In this document: piece after piece, positions 1 to 9,447 of the stretch
How positions within the stretch are numbered: the stretch's first letter is position 1
How the letters are laid out: every line of letters starts with the position of its first letter
Assembly (NCBI RefSeq): GCF_018129685.1
Contig: NZ_JAFCLG010000001.1
Coordinates: 558,001 to 622,000, forward strand
Direction: 5' to 3'
Length of the DNA stretch: 64,000 nt
Source: Bradyrhizobium manausense
GTDB lineage: Bacteria; Pseudomonadota; Alphaproteobacteria; Rhizobiales; Xanthobacteraceae
Program-made: the position numbers and the translations under genes
The notes under the pieces: model-generated
The model's input: only the letters and a program-made list of their open reading frames with translations
Told to the model about the DNA's origin: nothing
Database searches by the model: none

Positions 1-414
1 CCGTACATCTTGCCAGTCAAGGCGGGTGAGCTGACCGATGCGGGCCTGCGTCAGCAACAGGAAAAGCTGTTCTACGTCTCGCCCTTCATGCCGATGGCGA
101 TGCGCTACCATTTCCATGTGCTGCCACCGTCCGACACGGTCAAGCTGCGCATCCTGGAGACCGACCGCGAGGGCCCGTTGCTGGCGGCGACTTTCCACGG
201 CCGCCGCCGCGCCCTGACTTCGGCGGCCCTGCTGCGATCGTTCTTCGCCCTGCCGCTTGTCAGCCTGAAGATCATGGCGGCGATCCATTGGGAGGCGCTG
301 CGGCTCTGGCTGAAGGGGGCGCGGCTGGTGCCACGGCGCGATGCCGCAGCGCAAGCTGACGCTGAAACCACCTTGGCGGCCGGCGAATCGCGCGCTTATA
401 TTGTCAATCGCTGA
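1..414 (+). CDS. DUF1365 family protein, C-terminal part (5' end outside the window)
   Basis: The frame is open from the first base and ends at the TGA at 412-414, so only the last ~137 residues are visible. The stretch SPFMPMAMRYHFHVLPP and the following beta-rich segment are typical of DUF1365, a family of unknown biochemical role that is usually encoded beside a cyclopropane-fatty-acid synthase and an FAD amine oxidase-like protein. Exactly that neighbour follows here. In Rhodobacter sphaeroides a comparable pair belongs to the singlet-oxygen (sigmaE/ChrR) response, so a membrane-lipid modification role is a reasonable inference. The true start cannot be seen. Confidence 0.8.
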   Translation, partial: PYILPVKAGELTDAGLRQQQEKLFYVSPFMPMAMRYHFHVLPPSDTVKLRILETDREGPLLAATFHGRRRALTSAALLRSFFALPLVSLKIMAAIHWEALRLWLKGARLVPRRDAAAQADAETTLAAGESRAYIVNR

Positions 415-496
415 CCGTTTGAAGGGCGTGCTCAGGCTTGGCGGAGAAACAAGACAAGCGCGTCTGGCGGACGGCCGCATAGTGCCAGTTCAGGTG

Positions 497-1738
497 ATGG
501 ATCCGCCGATGTCGACCGTCGTCTCGGTGACGCCCGATAATGCAGAAGCAGCGCTCGCTGACCTGCCACGCATCGTCCGTCTTGCGCTTACCTTCGGTTC
601 GCGACTCCGGCGCGGCACGCTCGACGTCACCCTGCCCGATGGCCGCGTAATCCGCCTCGGCGGTCACGAGCCGGGTCCGAACGCCGCGATGCGTCTGCAC
701 AACTATGGCCTGGCCGCGCGCCTGATCAATGGCGGCGACATCGGCGTCGCGGAGGCCTATCTCGCCGGCGAATGGGATACGCCAGATCTGACGCAGTTTC
801 TCTACCTGTTCTGCCTCAACCACGATTTGATCCAGGCCATGCTCCGCGACAAGCCGCTGATGCGGTTCGTGCAGATGGTGCAGCACTGGTTCAACCGCAA
901 CACCCGCCGACAGGCGAGGCGCAACATCCACGCTCACTACGACATCGGCAATGCGTTCTATTCGGCCTGGCTCGATCCGAGCATGACCTACTCGTCGGCG
1001 CTGTTCGAGGGCTCGACCACGGACCTCTCGGCCGCGCAGACCAACAAATACCGTCGCCTTGCCGAAGCGCTCGACCTGAAGCCGGGTCAGAGGCTGCTCG
1101 AGATCGGCTGCGGCTGGGGCGGCTTCGCCGAGTTCGCCGCCAAGACCTACGGCGCGCGTGTCGTGGGCCTGACGATCTCGACCGAGCAGCGCGATTTCGC
1201 GCAGCGGCGCATTTTTGATGCGGGCCTCACCGAGCAGGTCGAGATCCGACTGCAGGATTATCGCGACGAGCGCGACCGCTACGACCGGATCGCTTCGATC
1301 GAGATGATCGAGGCGGTCGGCGAGGCATTCTGGCCGCGCTATTTCGCCCAGTTGCGGGACCGGCTGCTGCCGGGTGGACTTGCCGGTATCCAGGCCATCA
1401 CGATCCAGGACAGGCTGTTCCAGGGCTACCGGCGCGAGGTCGACTTCATCCAGCGTTACGTCTTCCCCGGCGGAATGCTGCCTTCGCCTGCCGTGCTGAA
1501 ATCGCTCGGGGACCGCTTCAGCATGCCCGTCATCCGCGAACGCATCTTCGGGCAAGATTATGCCAGGACGCTCGCCAGCTGGCGAAATAACTTTCGCGCA
1601 GCCTGGCCGGGCCTCGTGCCGCTCGGCTTCGACGACCGGTTCCGACGGCTGTGGGAATACTATCTCGCCTATTGCGAGGCGGGCTTCCTGTCCGGCAACA
1701 TCGACGTCCGGCAGGTCATCTTCGCAAAGCAGCAATAA
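497..1738 (+). CDS. cfa: Cyclopropane-fatty-acyl-phospholipid synthase
   Basis: S-adenosylmethionine-dependent methylene transfer to unsaturated acyl chains of membrane phospholipids (Mycolic_acid_synthase/CMAS family). The SAM-binding motif LLEIGCGWGGFAEFA lies near residues 199-213, preceded by the family segment HYDIGNAFYSAWLDPSMTYS near residue 145 and followed by the IEMIEAVGE motif. The frame is open back to 341, but that part overlaps the DUF1365 gene, so I prefer ATG 497 (ATG 509 is equally possible); this gives about 413 residues, the usual length. It lies 82 bases after the DUF1365 stop and is probably cotranscribed with it. Confidence 0.9.
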   Translation: MDPPMSTVVSVTPDNAEAALADLPRIVRLALTFGSRLRRGTLDVTLPDGRVIRLGGHEPGPNAAMRLHNYGLAARLINGGDIGVAEAYLAGEWDTPDLTQFLYLFCLNHDLIQAMLRDKPLMRFVQMVQHWFNRNTRRQARRNIHAHYDIGNAFYSAWLDPSMTYSSALFEGSTTDLSAAQTNKYRRLAEALDLKPGQRLLEIGCGWGGFAEFAAKTYGARVVGLTISTEQRDFAQRRIFDAGLTEQVEIRLQDYRDERDRYDRIASIEMIEAVGEAFWPRYFAQLRDRLLPGGLAGIQAITIQDRLFQGYRREVDFIQRYVFPGGMLPSPAVLKSLGDRFSMPVIRERIFGQDYARTLASWRNNFRAAWPGLVPLGFDDRFRRLWEYYLAYCEAGFLSGNIDVRQVIFAKQQ

Positions 1739-1821
1739 GAGTTCGTGCCCTCGTCTTGTGCGGCTGGAAACCCTACTTTAGGGTTTGACGACGTCTCGCC
1801 TCCAGCCGGTAATTGCCTGAC

Positions 1822-2856
1822 ATGACCACCAATAACGACGTTGTCGAAGCCATCGGCAACACTCCGCTCATCAAGCTCAAGCGCGCCTCCGAACTGACCG
1901 GCTGCACCATCCTCGGCAAGGCCGAGTTCATGAATCCCGGCCAGTCGGTCAAGGACCGCGCCGGCAAATGGATGATCCAGGAGGCCGAAAAGCGCGGCGA
2001 GCTGAAGCCGGGCGGCCTCGTGGTGGAAGCGACCGCCGGCAACACCGGCATTGGGCTGGCGGTGGTCGCAAGCGCGCGCGGCTACCGCACGCTGATCGTG
2101 ATCCCGGAGACGCAGAGCCAGGAGAAGAAGGATTTTCTGAAGCTGTGCGGCGCGCAGCTGCTGGAATCGCCGGCCCTGCCCTATTCCAATCCGAACAACT
2201 ACCAGCATGTCGGCCGCCGCCTTGCCGACGAGCTCCGCAAGACCGAGCCGAACGGCGTGCTGTTCGCCGACCAGTGGAACAATCTCGACAATGCCAAGGC
2301 GCATTACGACTCGACCGGTCCCGAGATCTGGACGCAGACCGGTGGCAAGGTCGACGGCTTCGTCTGCTCCGTCGGCAGCGGCGGCACGCTCGCCGGCACC
2401 AGCCGCTTTCTGAAAGAGAAGAACAAGGACATCCGGATTGCCTGCGCCGATCCGCACGGGGCCGGCATGTTCGAATACTTCCGGACCGGCACCGCCAAGG
2501 CGAGCCCCGGTGACTCCATCACCGAAGGCATCGGGCTCGGCCGCGCAACCGCGATCGTCGAGAGCGCCAAGGTCGACGACGCCTATCTCATTCCCGATGC
2601 CGAAGCCGTCACGGTGATCTACGAGCTGTTGCAGCACGAAGGCCTGTGCCTGGGCGGCTCCAGCGGCATCAACATTGTCGGCGCGATGCGGCTTGCCAGG
2701 CAGCTTGGCCCCGGCAAGACCATCGTCACCATTCTCTGCGATTCCGGCAGCCGCTATCAGTCAAAGCTGTTCAACGCCGACTTCATGCGCGCCAAGAACC
2801 TGCCAGTGCCGGAATGGCTGGAGAAGCGCAGCAACATCAAGCTGCCTTTCGTCTAA
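1822..2856 (+). CDS. cysK: Cysteine synthase A (O-acetylserine sulfhydrylase)
   Basis: PLP enzyme making cysteine from O-acetylserine and sulfide. The N-terminus has the family pattern EAIGNTPLIKLKRASE, the PLP lysine sits in NPGQSVKDRAG (Lys44 from ATG 1822), the substrate loop is EATAGNTGIGLAVVA, and the phosphate-binding loop is SVGSGGTLAGTSRF. At 344 residues it is about 30 longer than classic CysK, mostly at the C-terminus (SRYQSKLFNADFMRAKNLPVPEWLE), a variant common in alphaproteobacteria. A TTG at 1813 is in frame, but ATG 1822 starts directly at the conserved region. It stands alone between cfa and a convergent DUF805 gene. A cystathionine beta-synthase-like activity cannot be fully excluded from sequence alone. 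Confidence 0.9.
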   Translation: MTTNNDVVEAIGNTPLIKLKRASELTGCTILGKAEFMNPGQSVKDRAGKWMIQEAEKRGELKPGGLVVEATAGNTGIGLAVVASARGYRTLIVIPETQSQEKKDFLKLCGAQLLESPALPYSNPNNYQHVGRRLADELRKTEPNGVLFADQWNNLDNAKAHYDSTGPEIWTQTGGKVDGFVCSVGSGGTLAGTSRFLKEKNKDIRIACADPHGAGMFEYFRTGTAKASPGDSITEGIGLGRATAIVESAKVDDAYLIPDAEAVTVIYELLQHEGLCLGGSSGINIVGAMRLARQLGPGKTIVTILCDSGSRYQSKLFNADFMRAKNLPVPEWLEKRSNIKLPFV

Positions 2857-2902
2857 CTCCATGCGCTCAACCCCAAAATCAGCTCCAAGGTGAGCTCCAG
2901 CA

Positions 2903-3439
2903 TCAACTCCAGGTCGGACGCGCCGAGCCTTGCGACGCGCGCGCAAGGCGCTGGTCGGACATCGACGGCTTGCTGACCGCGCGCGCGGGCGGCTCGAAGG
3001 GGTTGGTGTAGACAGCCTCGCTCTCGGCGCTCGGCCAGAAGGTGAGCGCCAGCAGCAGTGCGAGATTGACCAGCCCGCCGACCATCGTGCCCTGATGCTC
3101 CTGGCCGACGGCCCAAGCCGGAAACCGGCCGGCCGCCACGTGATCGACGATCATCAGCGCGATCCAGGCGGGGATCACGCAAACCGGATCCCAGCCGATG
3201 TCGCGGATGCGCATCGATTGCAGCATGAAAGTCGCAAGGGCGAAGAAGACCATCGCCCCGATGATCGCCCAATTCCGGGTGAGTTCTTCGGGTCGGACCA
3301 GGCTCGGCGACGTCGTGCGCAGCATGGCCATGGCGATCGCAAAGCAGATCGCGGTCATCACGATCGCCAGCGCGACCGAGGCCAGGAAGAAATGCAGGCG
3401 CCCAAGGCGCGCATTAAGTCCGAACACGAAACCGAGCAT
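2903..3439 (-). CDS. DUF805 family inner-membrane protein
   Basis: 178 residues with about four hydrophobic helices: residues ~15-40, ~57-75, ~85-103 and ~120-137. The cytoplasmic signature SMRIRDIGWDP matches the conserved R-[LI]-x-D-[IL]-G box of DUF805 membrane proteins. The function of the family is unknown. The ~45-residue C-terminal tail is polar and ends in an Arg/Ser/Ala-rich stretch. The start MLGFVFGLNARLGRLHFF fits the family (usually FxGRxxRxxF). The gene is convergent with cysK and lies downstream of the O-GlcNAc transferase-like gene, with a 110-base gap, so it probably has its own promoter. Confidence 0.75.
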   Translation of the reverse strand: MLGFVFGLNARLGRLHFFLASVALAIVMTAICFAIAMAMLRTTSPSLVRPEELTRNWAIIGAMVFFALATFMLQSMRIRDIGWDPVCVIPAWIALMIVDHVAAGRFPAWAVGQEHQGTMVGGLVNLALLLALTFWPSAESEAVYTNPFEPPARAVSKPSMSDQRLARASQGSARPTWS

Positions 3440-3549
3440 TTGACACCCCCTTTTGGCGCCTTATGCGCAGAAAGAACTTTCGGACGCGTGAAGCGCCGGG
3501 GTGCCGCCGTCGGCATCGTTTTTGGCCGGTAACGGAATTGATTAAGATT

Positions 3550-5793
3550 TTAGGGTTTGACGTCCTCGCCGGACCGCGAAGCCGACGTACAATAGTCGCG
3601 CCAGAACTGGCGATAGCCCGCCTCCACCCTCGCCGTATAGATTTCGACGTTACCGGCCGGCGAGGCTGCGATCCCTGCTGGCAATTCCGCGCGCAGCTTC
3701 GCCAGATGATCCGGCTGCGCCGCAAATTTGCAGGCGATTTCAGCATAGCCGGCGTCGTCCTCGGCGACCCAATCATTGAGGCCAACGGCCGCCACGATCG
3801 AGGCGCCGGCGCGCGACGAGGACGCGTTTCCGAGCCTGGCGACGACGGGAACGCCGGCGTAGAGGGATTCCCAGGTGCTGATGCCGCCATTCTGCGGGAA
3901 CGGATCGAGCGAAATGTCGACCTCGGCAAAAGCCTTGAGATGCTCGTGGCGCGGGGTCATGCCGAGGCAGGTGATGCTCCCTTCGGCAATCCCGTGCGCC
4001 ACAAATCGCGCGAGGAGCCGCTCGCGCACCAGGGGATCGTCGAGCAGCGTGTGCTTCAGGATGATTCTCGATCCCGTCACCTCGCGCATCAGTTTCGACC
4101 ACACGCGGATCGCGTCGTCCGAGATCTTGTTGATGCGGTTGAACACGCCGAAGGTCACGTGACCTTTGCGGAGCATCGGAAGCTCTGTCGGTGGCACGTC
4201 CAGGATCGGATCCAGCGTGTTCAGGCACGGCAGGTCATAGACCTTTTCGGCCAGCAAATGCCGCGCCGATTGCGGAATGAAAACGGGATCCGCGAACACG
4301 TAGTCCATGGTCTGAAGGCCCGTACCGGACGCGTGTCCGAAGGCCGTGACCTGGATGGGGGCCGGCTTGCGAGCAAACACAGGAAGCCGGTTGCCGGTCG
4401 TATGCCCGGATACGTCGATCAGGATATCGACCTTGTCGGCCTGAATGCGATCGGCGAGTTGGTCGTCCGAAAGCTGCCAGGCATCGACCCAGGTGTCGGC
4501 CAGCTGCTTGAATTGGGCAGTCACCTCGTCCTGCGTCGACGAGCACGCATAGCAGACGATCTCGAATTTGGTGCGATCATGATGGCGCAGGATCGGCAGC
4601 AGCGCGAACGCTGCCGAGTGGTACCAGAACTCGGCGGAGACATAGCCGATCACAATCCGGCGGTCTGGATCGAGCGACCTTGGTGCAAGCGTCCGTTGCG
4701 GCAATCTGGTGCCGATCGCGTCCCACCAATGCTTCCGCGCGGCCTGCTGGACCGCGAAATCGGCATCGGCGAGAAAGTCCAGAAAGAATATCTTTCGTCC
4801 AATCAATCCTGCATCCGGCGTGATGGCCACCGACGCGTCCAGAAGCTCGATAGCGGACGCGATCTCGCCCTGGTTCGCAAAACAGGCACTCAGCAACGCG
4901 AGCCCAATCGCGGAGCGCGGATTTTCCTCGAGCAAAGTCGTGCAGGCCAACATGGCCTGCGCCGTATTGCCCATGTCGAGCGAGACCTGCGCCTTGCCCT
5001 GCAGGGCCACTTCGAGCCTGGGGGACAGCGCAAGCGCTGCGTCAAAGTCCGCCGCCGCCTGGTCGAGCCGTGACTGTTCCAGATTGAGACGTCCGCGGTT
5101 CGCCAGGATCTTCGCCGAGCCCGGCCTCAGCGCGAGCGCCGTTTCCAGCGCGCCCTTCGCCTCGTCGTAGTTCTTCAGCTCGATATTGACCAAACCCTTG
5201 CCGACGAGCGCCTCGACGTGCCGCGGCTGGAACAGCAGGGCGCGCTCGAAACTCTGTCTGGCGCGCTCGAACCGTTGCACGGCCAGCTCGGCGAGGCCGC
5301 GATTGCACAGCGCATCGACATAATCGGGCTTCAGCTTGATCGCGCGATCGTAGACGTCGATGGCCTGCTCGACACAGTTCAGGTGCAGCAGGGCATTGCC
5401 GAGATTGGCCAGAGCCAGCGGAAAACTCGGCCTCAGCGCGATGGCCTTCTCCAGACAGGCGCGCGCGTCCTCATATTGCCCAAGTGCAAAATGCGTCGCT
5501 CCCAGGTCGGAAAACGCCTGTGCCGACCGCGGGTCGACGGTGACGGCTTTTTTGAAGGCCTGTTTCGCGGCCTCGAACTGCTGACCGGCGAGCGCGCACG
5601 ATCCAAGCAGGTGCAGCGCGCTGAAATGCTCCGGGAGCTCATTCAGGATCTGGCGACACAGCGCCTCGGCTTCTGCATACCGGCCGTGGCCATAGGCCGT
5701 GTTCGCGGCGGCGATGATCGCCTCCGCCTGCTTCTTGAATTTCTTCTGCAATCGCGCGTTCTGGAACGCGCGCGCACCGGCGCTGCTCTGCAA
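3550..5793 (-). CDS. TPR-SPINDLY type O-GlcNAc transferase-like protein
   Basis: 747 residues. Residues ~30-340 are a run of about nine 34-residue TPR units, for example AYGHGRYAEAEALCRQIL and ALCNRGLAELAVQRFERARQ. From residue ~378 the protein matches the catalytic region of the O-GlcNAc transferase/SPINDLY glycosyltransferases (GT41): IGYVSAEFWYHSAAFALLP contains the candidate catalytic His392, followed by VDILIDVSGHTTGNRLPVFARKPAPIQV, FGVFNRINKISDDAIRVW and DPFPQNGGISTWESLYAGVPVV. No signal peptide, so cytosolic. Bacterial members are predicted sugar transferases (UDP-GlcNAc or GDP-fucose) with mostly unknown acceptors. The gene is monocistronic. Family assignment is firm; sugar donor and target are unknown. 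Confidence 0.85.
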   Translation of the reverse strand: MQSSAGARAFQNARLQKKFKKQAEAIIAAANTAYGHGRYAEAEALCRQILNELPEHFSALHLLGSCALAGQQFEAAKQAFKKAVTVDPRSAQAFSDLGATHFALGQYEDARACLEKAIALRPSFPLALANLGNALLHLNCVEQAIDVYDRAIKLKPDYVDALCNRGLAELAVQRFERARQSFERALLFQPRHVEALVGKGLVNIELKNYDEAKGALETALALRPGSAKILANRGRLNLEQSRLDQAAADFDAALALSPRLEVALQGKAQVSLDMGNTAQAMLACTTLLEENPRSAIGLALLSACFANQGEIASAIELLDASVAITPDAGLIGRKIFFLDFLADADFAVQQAARKHWWDAIGTRLPQRTLAPRSLDPDRRIVIGYVSAEFWYHSAAFALLPILRHHDRTKFEIVCYACSSTQDEVTAQFKQLADTWVDAWQLSDDQLADRIQADKVDILIDVSGHTTGNRLPVFARKPAPIQVTAFGHASGTGLQTMDYVFADPVFIPQSARHLLAEKVYDLPCLNTLDPILDVPPTELPMLRKGHVTFGVFNRINKISDDAIRVWSKLMREVTGSRIILKHTLLDDPLVRERLLARFVAHGIAEGSITCLGMTPRHEHLKAFAEVDISLDPFPQNGGISTWESLYAGVPVVARLGNASSSRAGASIVAAVGLNDWVAEDDAGYAEIACKFAAQPDHLAKLRAELPAGIAASPAGNVEIYTARVEAGYRQFWRDYCTSASRSGEDVKP

Positions 5794-5885
5794 GGTCGCT
5801 CTCCGAAGGAATGGCCGGCGGAGAGTCTAACTGATTCGGCTGGTCCGGCTGCCGCTCGGCGGCGCCTCCGGGATATCCCGGGAGA

Positions 5886-6626
5886 TCAGCGCAGGATCTG
5901 GCTCAGGAACAGTTTGGTGCGGGCGTGCTGGGGCGCGGCGAAGAATTCATTCGGCGTATTGGCCTCGATGATCTGGCCGGCGTCCATGAACACGACGCGG
6001 TTGGCGACCTCGCGGGCAAAGCCCATTTCGTGGGTGACGACCAGCATGGTCATGCCCTCCTCCGCGAGGTCAACCATGGTGTCGAGCACCTCCTTGACCA
6101 TCTCCGGATCGAGCGCCGAGGTCGGCTCGTCGAACAGCATCACCTTCGGGTTCATGGTCAAGGCCCGTGCGATGGCGACGCGCTGTTGCTGGCCGCCGGA
6201 CATTTGACCTGGGAACTTGTTGGCCTGGTGCGGGATCTTGACCCGCTCCAGGAATTTCATCGCGGCCGCCTCGGCGTCCTTTTTGGGGATGTTGCGCACC
6301 CAGATCGGCGCCAGCGTGCAATTGTCCAGCACGGTCAGATGCGGAAACAGATTGAAGCTCTGGAACACCATGCCGACTTCACGGCGCACCGCGTCGACAT
6401 GCTTGAGGTTTGGACCGAGCTCGATGCCGTCAACGACGATCTCGCCCTCCTGGAACTCCTCGAGCGCATTGATGCAGCGGATCAAGGTCGACTTGCCCGA
6501 GCCCGAGGGGCCGCAGATCACGATGCGCTCACCCTTGCTGACGTCGAGGTCGATGTCGCGCAGCACGTGGAAGTCTCCGTACCATTTGTTGAGGCCGGAA
6601 ATCTTGACGATGGGCTCAGCGGACAT
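5886..6626 (-). CDS. aapP: General L-amino-acid ABC transporter, ATP-binding protein AapP
   Basis: 246-residue ABC ATPase of the polar amino-acid uptake class. Walker [10 protein letters not shown] is at residues 39-47, Q-loop [11 protein letters not shown], signature [15 protein letters not shown], Walker [14 protein letters not shown]-loop VVTHEMGFA. The frame is open much further upstream, but the homologous protein starts at ATG 6626, just 11 bases after the aapM stop. It is the last gene of aapJQMP. It powers uptake of a broad range of L-amino acids in rhizobia. A perfect 14-base palindrome at 5868-5881 just past the stop may help end transcription. Confidence 0.93.
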   Translation of the reverse strand: MSAEPIVKISGLNKWYGDFHVLRDIDLDVSKGERIVICGPSGSGKSTLIRCINALEEFQEGEIVVDGIELGPNLKHVDAVRREVGMVFQSFNLFPHLTVLDNCTLAPIWVRNIPKKDAEAAAMKFLERVKIPHQANKFPGQMSGGQQQRVAIARALTMNPKVMLFDEPTSALDPEMVKEVLDTMVDLAEEGMTMLVVTHEMGFAREVANRVVFMDAGQIIEANTPNEFFAAPQHARTKLFLSQILR

Positions 6627-6637
6627 GGCGAACTCGA

Positions 6638-8221
6638 TCAGTTGCGGCGGTGGGCGTTGAGGCGGTGCTCGACGAAGAGCGAGTAGCGCGACATTCCAAA
6701 GCAGAAAATGAAATAGATGATGCCTGTGAAGGCAAAGCCGGTGAAGGCCGTCGACGGCGTGGTCCAGACCGGGTCGGCGAAGGCGGCCCGCAGCGAACCG
6801 AGAAGGTCGAACAATGCGACGATCGACACCAGCGAAGTGTCCTTGAACAGCGAGATGAAGCTGTTGACGATGGCGGGAATGACGTGGCGCAGCGCCTGAG
6901 GCAGTACGATCAGCGAGGTCGTCTTCCACCAGGACAGGCCGAGCGCCGATGCCGCCTCTTCCTGCCCGCGCGGGATCGCCGCCAGCCCGCCGCGCAGATT
7001 CTCGGCCTGGTAGGCGCCTGTGAACAGGGAAACGCCGATCAGCGCACGTACCAGGCCGTCGACGGTGAAGTTGCCCGGCAGGAACAAGGGCAGCATGTAG
7101 GTCGCGAAGAAAAGCACCGTGATCAGGGGGACCCCGCGCCAGAACTCGATATAGGTGATCGAGAATATCCGGATCAGGGGAATGGTCGATCGCCGGCCCA
7201 GCGCAAGCGCGATGCCGATCGGGAACGATGCCACGATGCCGGTGATTGCGATCACCAGGGTGACCAGCAGGCCCCCCCACAACCTTGTATCGACGATCGG
7301 CAGGCCGCCATGGTCGAGATCCATCAGTCTGATCACGGCAGCAACGCCGGCGAACGTGGCCAGGCTGACGATCAGCGGCCGCCGCCCTGTCCGGAATCCT
7401 CCACCGATGACGAAGAGGATGAGCGAGACGATCACGGTCGTAATGACAAAATCGATCCAGAACGGCCGCACGTCCTGCAGCCAGGTCACGCGAAGAGCTT
7501 GCGCGAGAAACTCTGCCTCCGGCCAGCTCCGCGACAACTGGCCGTAGACGCCGTCGCGCAGCAACACGAACGGCAAGGCCAACCAGTGGATTAGCGCGCC
7601 GACCAGCACGATGAGCTTGCCGGCGACCCAGAGCAAAGGCGCAACCGCCGACGTCTTGCTGAGCGTGAGCAGTGCCGCTCCGGCGCCCGTGACGCTCTCA
7701 TCGAACAGCTGCAGCATGCCGGCTACCCAGCTGACGCCGAAGCCGCCGATACCGCCGCCATGCAGCAGGAAGAATGCGACTGCGGGAAATGCGAAGAAGA
7801 ACAGTCCGGCATTCAAGCTCTTGGCCGGCAGCCGCGGAATGAGTAGCGGCAAGAGCAGCACCGCGCCGAGCGCGAAGGTCGCGTTGACCCGCCAGCGCTC
7901 GGTCTCGGGATAGAAGCCGTAGAAGAGCTGCGTGGACTTGGCCTGGACAAAGGGCCAGCAGGCGCCGACCGGACGGCCGGCATTCTCAGCGAGGCAGGCC
8001 GTGCGATCCTTGCCGCTCCAGACTGCATCCACCAGCAGGAACTTGACGGCTGGAATGACGGTGTACCAGACCAGCAACAGGCCGAGGATCGTCAGCAGGA
8101 TATTGGTGGGCGAGTTCAACAGGCGCGTGCGGACGAAGCCGACTAAGCCGGAGGTCTTCACGGGCGCCGGCCGCTCGGCCACCAGATCCTGCCGGACAAA
8201 GGACGCGGCAATATCGCTCAT
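6638..8221 (-). CDS. aapM: General L-amino-acid ABC transporter permease AapM
   Basis: 527-residue inner-membrane permease of the HisM/His-Glu-Gln family, larger than ordinary amino-acid permeases because of extra N-terminal helices and a long periplasmic segment, as is typical of AapM. The EAA loop that docks on AapP is [34 protein letters not shown] near the C-terminus. ATG 8221 was chosen because it overlaps the aapQ stop in an ATGA arrangement, implying translational coupling. It forms the heterodimeric channel with AapQ. Confidence 0.93.
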   Translation of the reverse strand: MSDIAASFVRQDLVAERPAPVKTSGLVGFVRTRLLNSPTNILLTILGLLLVWYTVIPAVKFLLVDAVWSGKDRTACLAENAGRPVGACWPFVQAKSTQLFYGFYPETERWRVNATFALGAVLLLPLLIPRLPAKSLNAGLFFFAFPAVAFFLLHGGGIGGFGVSWVAGMLQLFDESVTGAGAALLTLSKTSAVAPLLWVAGKLIVLVGALIHWLALPFVLLRDGVYGQLSRSWPEAEFLAQALRVTWLQDVRPFWIDFVITTVIVSLILFVIGGGFRTGRRPLIVSLATFAGVAAVIRLMDLDHGGLPIVDTRLWGGLLVTLVIAITGIVASFPIGIALALGRRSTIPLIRIFSITYIEFWRGVPLITVLFFATYMLPLFLPGNFTVDGLVRALIGVSLFTGAYQAENLRGGLAAIPRGQEEAASALGLSWWKTTSLIVLPQALRHVIPAIVNSFISLFKDTSLVSIVALFDLLGSLRAAFADPVWTTPSTAFTGFAFTGIIYFIFCFGMSRYSLFVEHRLNAHRRN

Positions 8222-9423
8222 GCACCCATGCTCCGGCTGATACGCCAGCCATAAACGCTCATCACGGCGCTGGTTGCGAGCGAGATCAGGAGATAAACGC
8301 CCATCGTCGTGGCGATGATCTCGATCGCCTGCCCGGTCTGGCTCAGCGACGTGCCGGCCCATACCGACACCAGGTCGGGATAGCCGATCGCCACCGCAAG
8401 CGACGAGTTCTTGGTCAGGTTGAGATATTGGTTGGTGAGCGGCGGCACGATCACCCGCATGGCCTGTGGAACCACGATCAGGCGCAACGTCGTGCCTCGG
8501 CTCAAACCCAGCGATGAACCAGCCTCCATCTGTCCTTTATGAACCGACAGGATTCCGGCACGGACGATCTCGGCGATGAAGGCGGCCGTGTAGGTCGACA
8601 AGCCAACCGTCAAGGCGACGAGTTCCGGAATGACCCGCGCACCGCCGGCGAAGTTGAAGCCCTTGAGCTGCGGCACCTCGAACGTCACGGGCGGACCGAG
8701 CACGAGCATCGTGACGAGCGGCAGTCCGACGACCAATGCCAGCACGTACGGCCAAATGCGGATGACCCGGCCCTGGTCAAACAACGCCCGCCTCGCGTAG
8801 CTGCGTAACCCCAGCGAGATGCAGATGCCAGCGATCAGCACCGCCAGGAATGGACCGAGGCCGGGCTGGCCCAGCGGTGACGGTATGATCACGCCCCGAT
8901 TGTTCAGGAAGAACGCGCCGAAGACCGAAACGCTTTGCCGCGGCGCCGGCAGTGCCGCAAGCACGGCGAGATACCAGAACAGGATCTGAAACAGCAGCGG
9001 CAGGTTACGGATAGCCTCGACATAGAGACCGCCGACGCGCGAAACCAGCCAGTTGGGCGACAAACGGCAGAGTGCGACGACGAAGCCGATCAGCGTGGCA
9101 AAGAAGATGCCGACCACCGAAACCAACAGCGTGTTCAGGATGCCGACCAGAAAGACACGAAAGTAGGTGTCGGACCCGGAATAGGAGATCAGGGTTTGAT
9201 TGACGTCGAAGCTCGCGCTGTTGTGCAAAAAGCCGAAACCCGCTGCGATGTGCTGGGTTTCGAGGTTGGTGCTGGCGTTCGATATGATCTCATAGGCGAT
9301 CCAGGCGAGGATCACGCCAAAGACGAGCTGGACGGCGACGCCGTTCCAGCCCGCCTTGCCGCCAAGGGCGCGCCTCAGCTTCAGCGCGACCTGAGTGGGT
9401 GGTTTCCGGGCCTCGACGCCCAT
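8218..9423 (-). CDS. aapQ: General L-amino-acid ABC transporter permease AapQ
   Basis: About 401 residues, the second permease of the Aap system. An N-terminal cytoplasmic tail is followed by a helix at ~30-50, then the conserved FRVFLVGILNTLLVSVVGIFFATLIGF and YVEAIRNLPLLFQILFWY. The C-terminal EAA motif is MEAGSSLGLSRGTTLRLIVVPQAMRVIVPP. A GTG six bases upstream (9429) could also serve as start; ATG 9423 is preferred. The gene lies 24 bases after aapJ and overlaps aapM by four bases. Confidence 0.93.
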   Translation of the reverse strand: MGVEARKPPTQVALKLRRALGGKAGWNGVAVQLVFGVILAWIAYEIISNASTNLETQHIAAGFGFLHNSASFDVNQTLISYSGSDTYFRVFLVGILNTLLVSVVGIFFATLIGFVVALCRLSPNWLVSRVGGLYVEAIRNLPLLFQILFWYLAVLAALPAPRQSVSVFGAFFLNNRGVIIPSPLGQPGLGPFLAVLIAGICISLGLRSYARRALFDQGRVIRIWPYVLALVVGLPLVTMLVLGPPVTFEVPQLKGFNFAGGARVIPELVALTVGLSTYTAAFIAEIVRAGILSVHKGQMEAGSSLGLSRGTTLRLIVVPQAMRVIVPPLTNQYLNLTKNSSLAVAIGYPDLVSVWAGTSLSQTGQAIEIIATTMGVYLLISLATSAVMSVYGWRISRSMGA

Positions 9424-9447
9424 CCTCACAGCCTGTGCGGTTGCCGA

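Noticed and set aside
404..1735. A 443-codon minus-strand frame opposite cfa
   Set aside because: Shadow of the cyclopropane synthase gene, no homology.
3463..5073. A 536-codon plus-strand frame opposite the O-GlcNAc transferase-like gene
   Set aside because: Shadow frame without motifs; the minus strand holds clear TPR and GT41 sequence.
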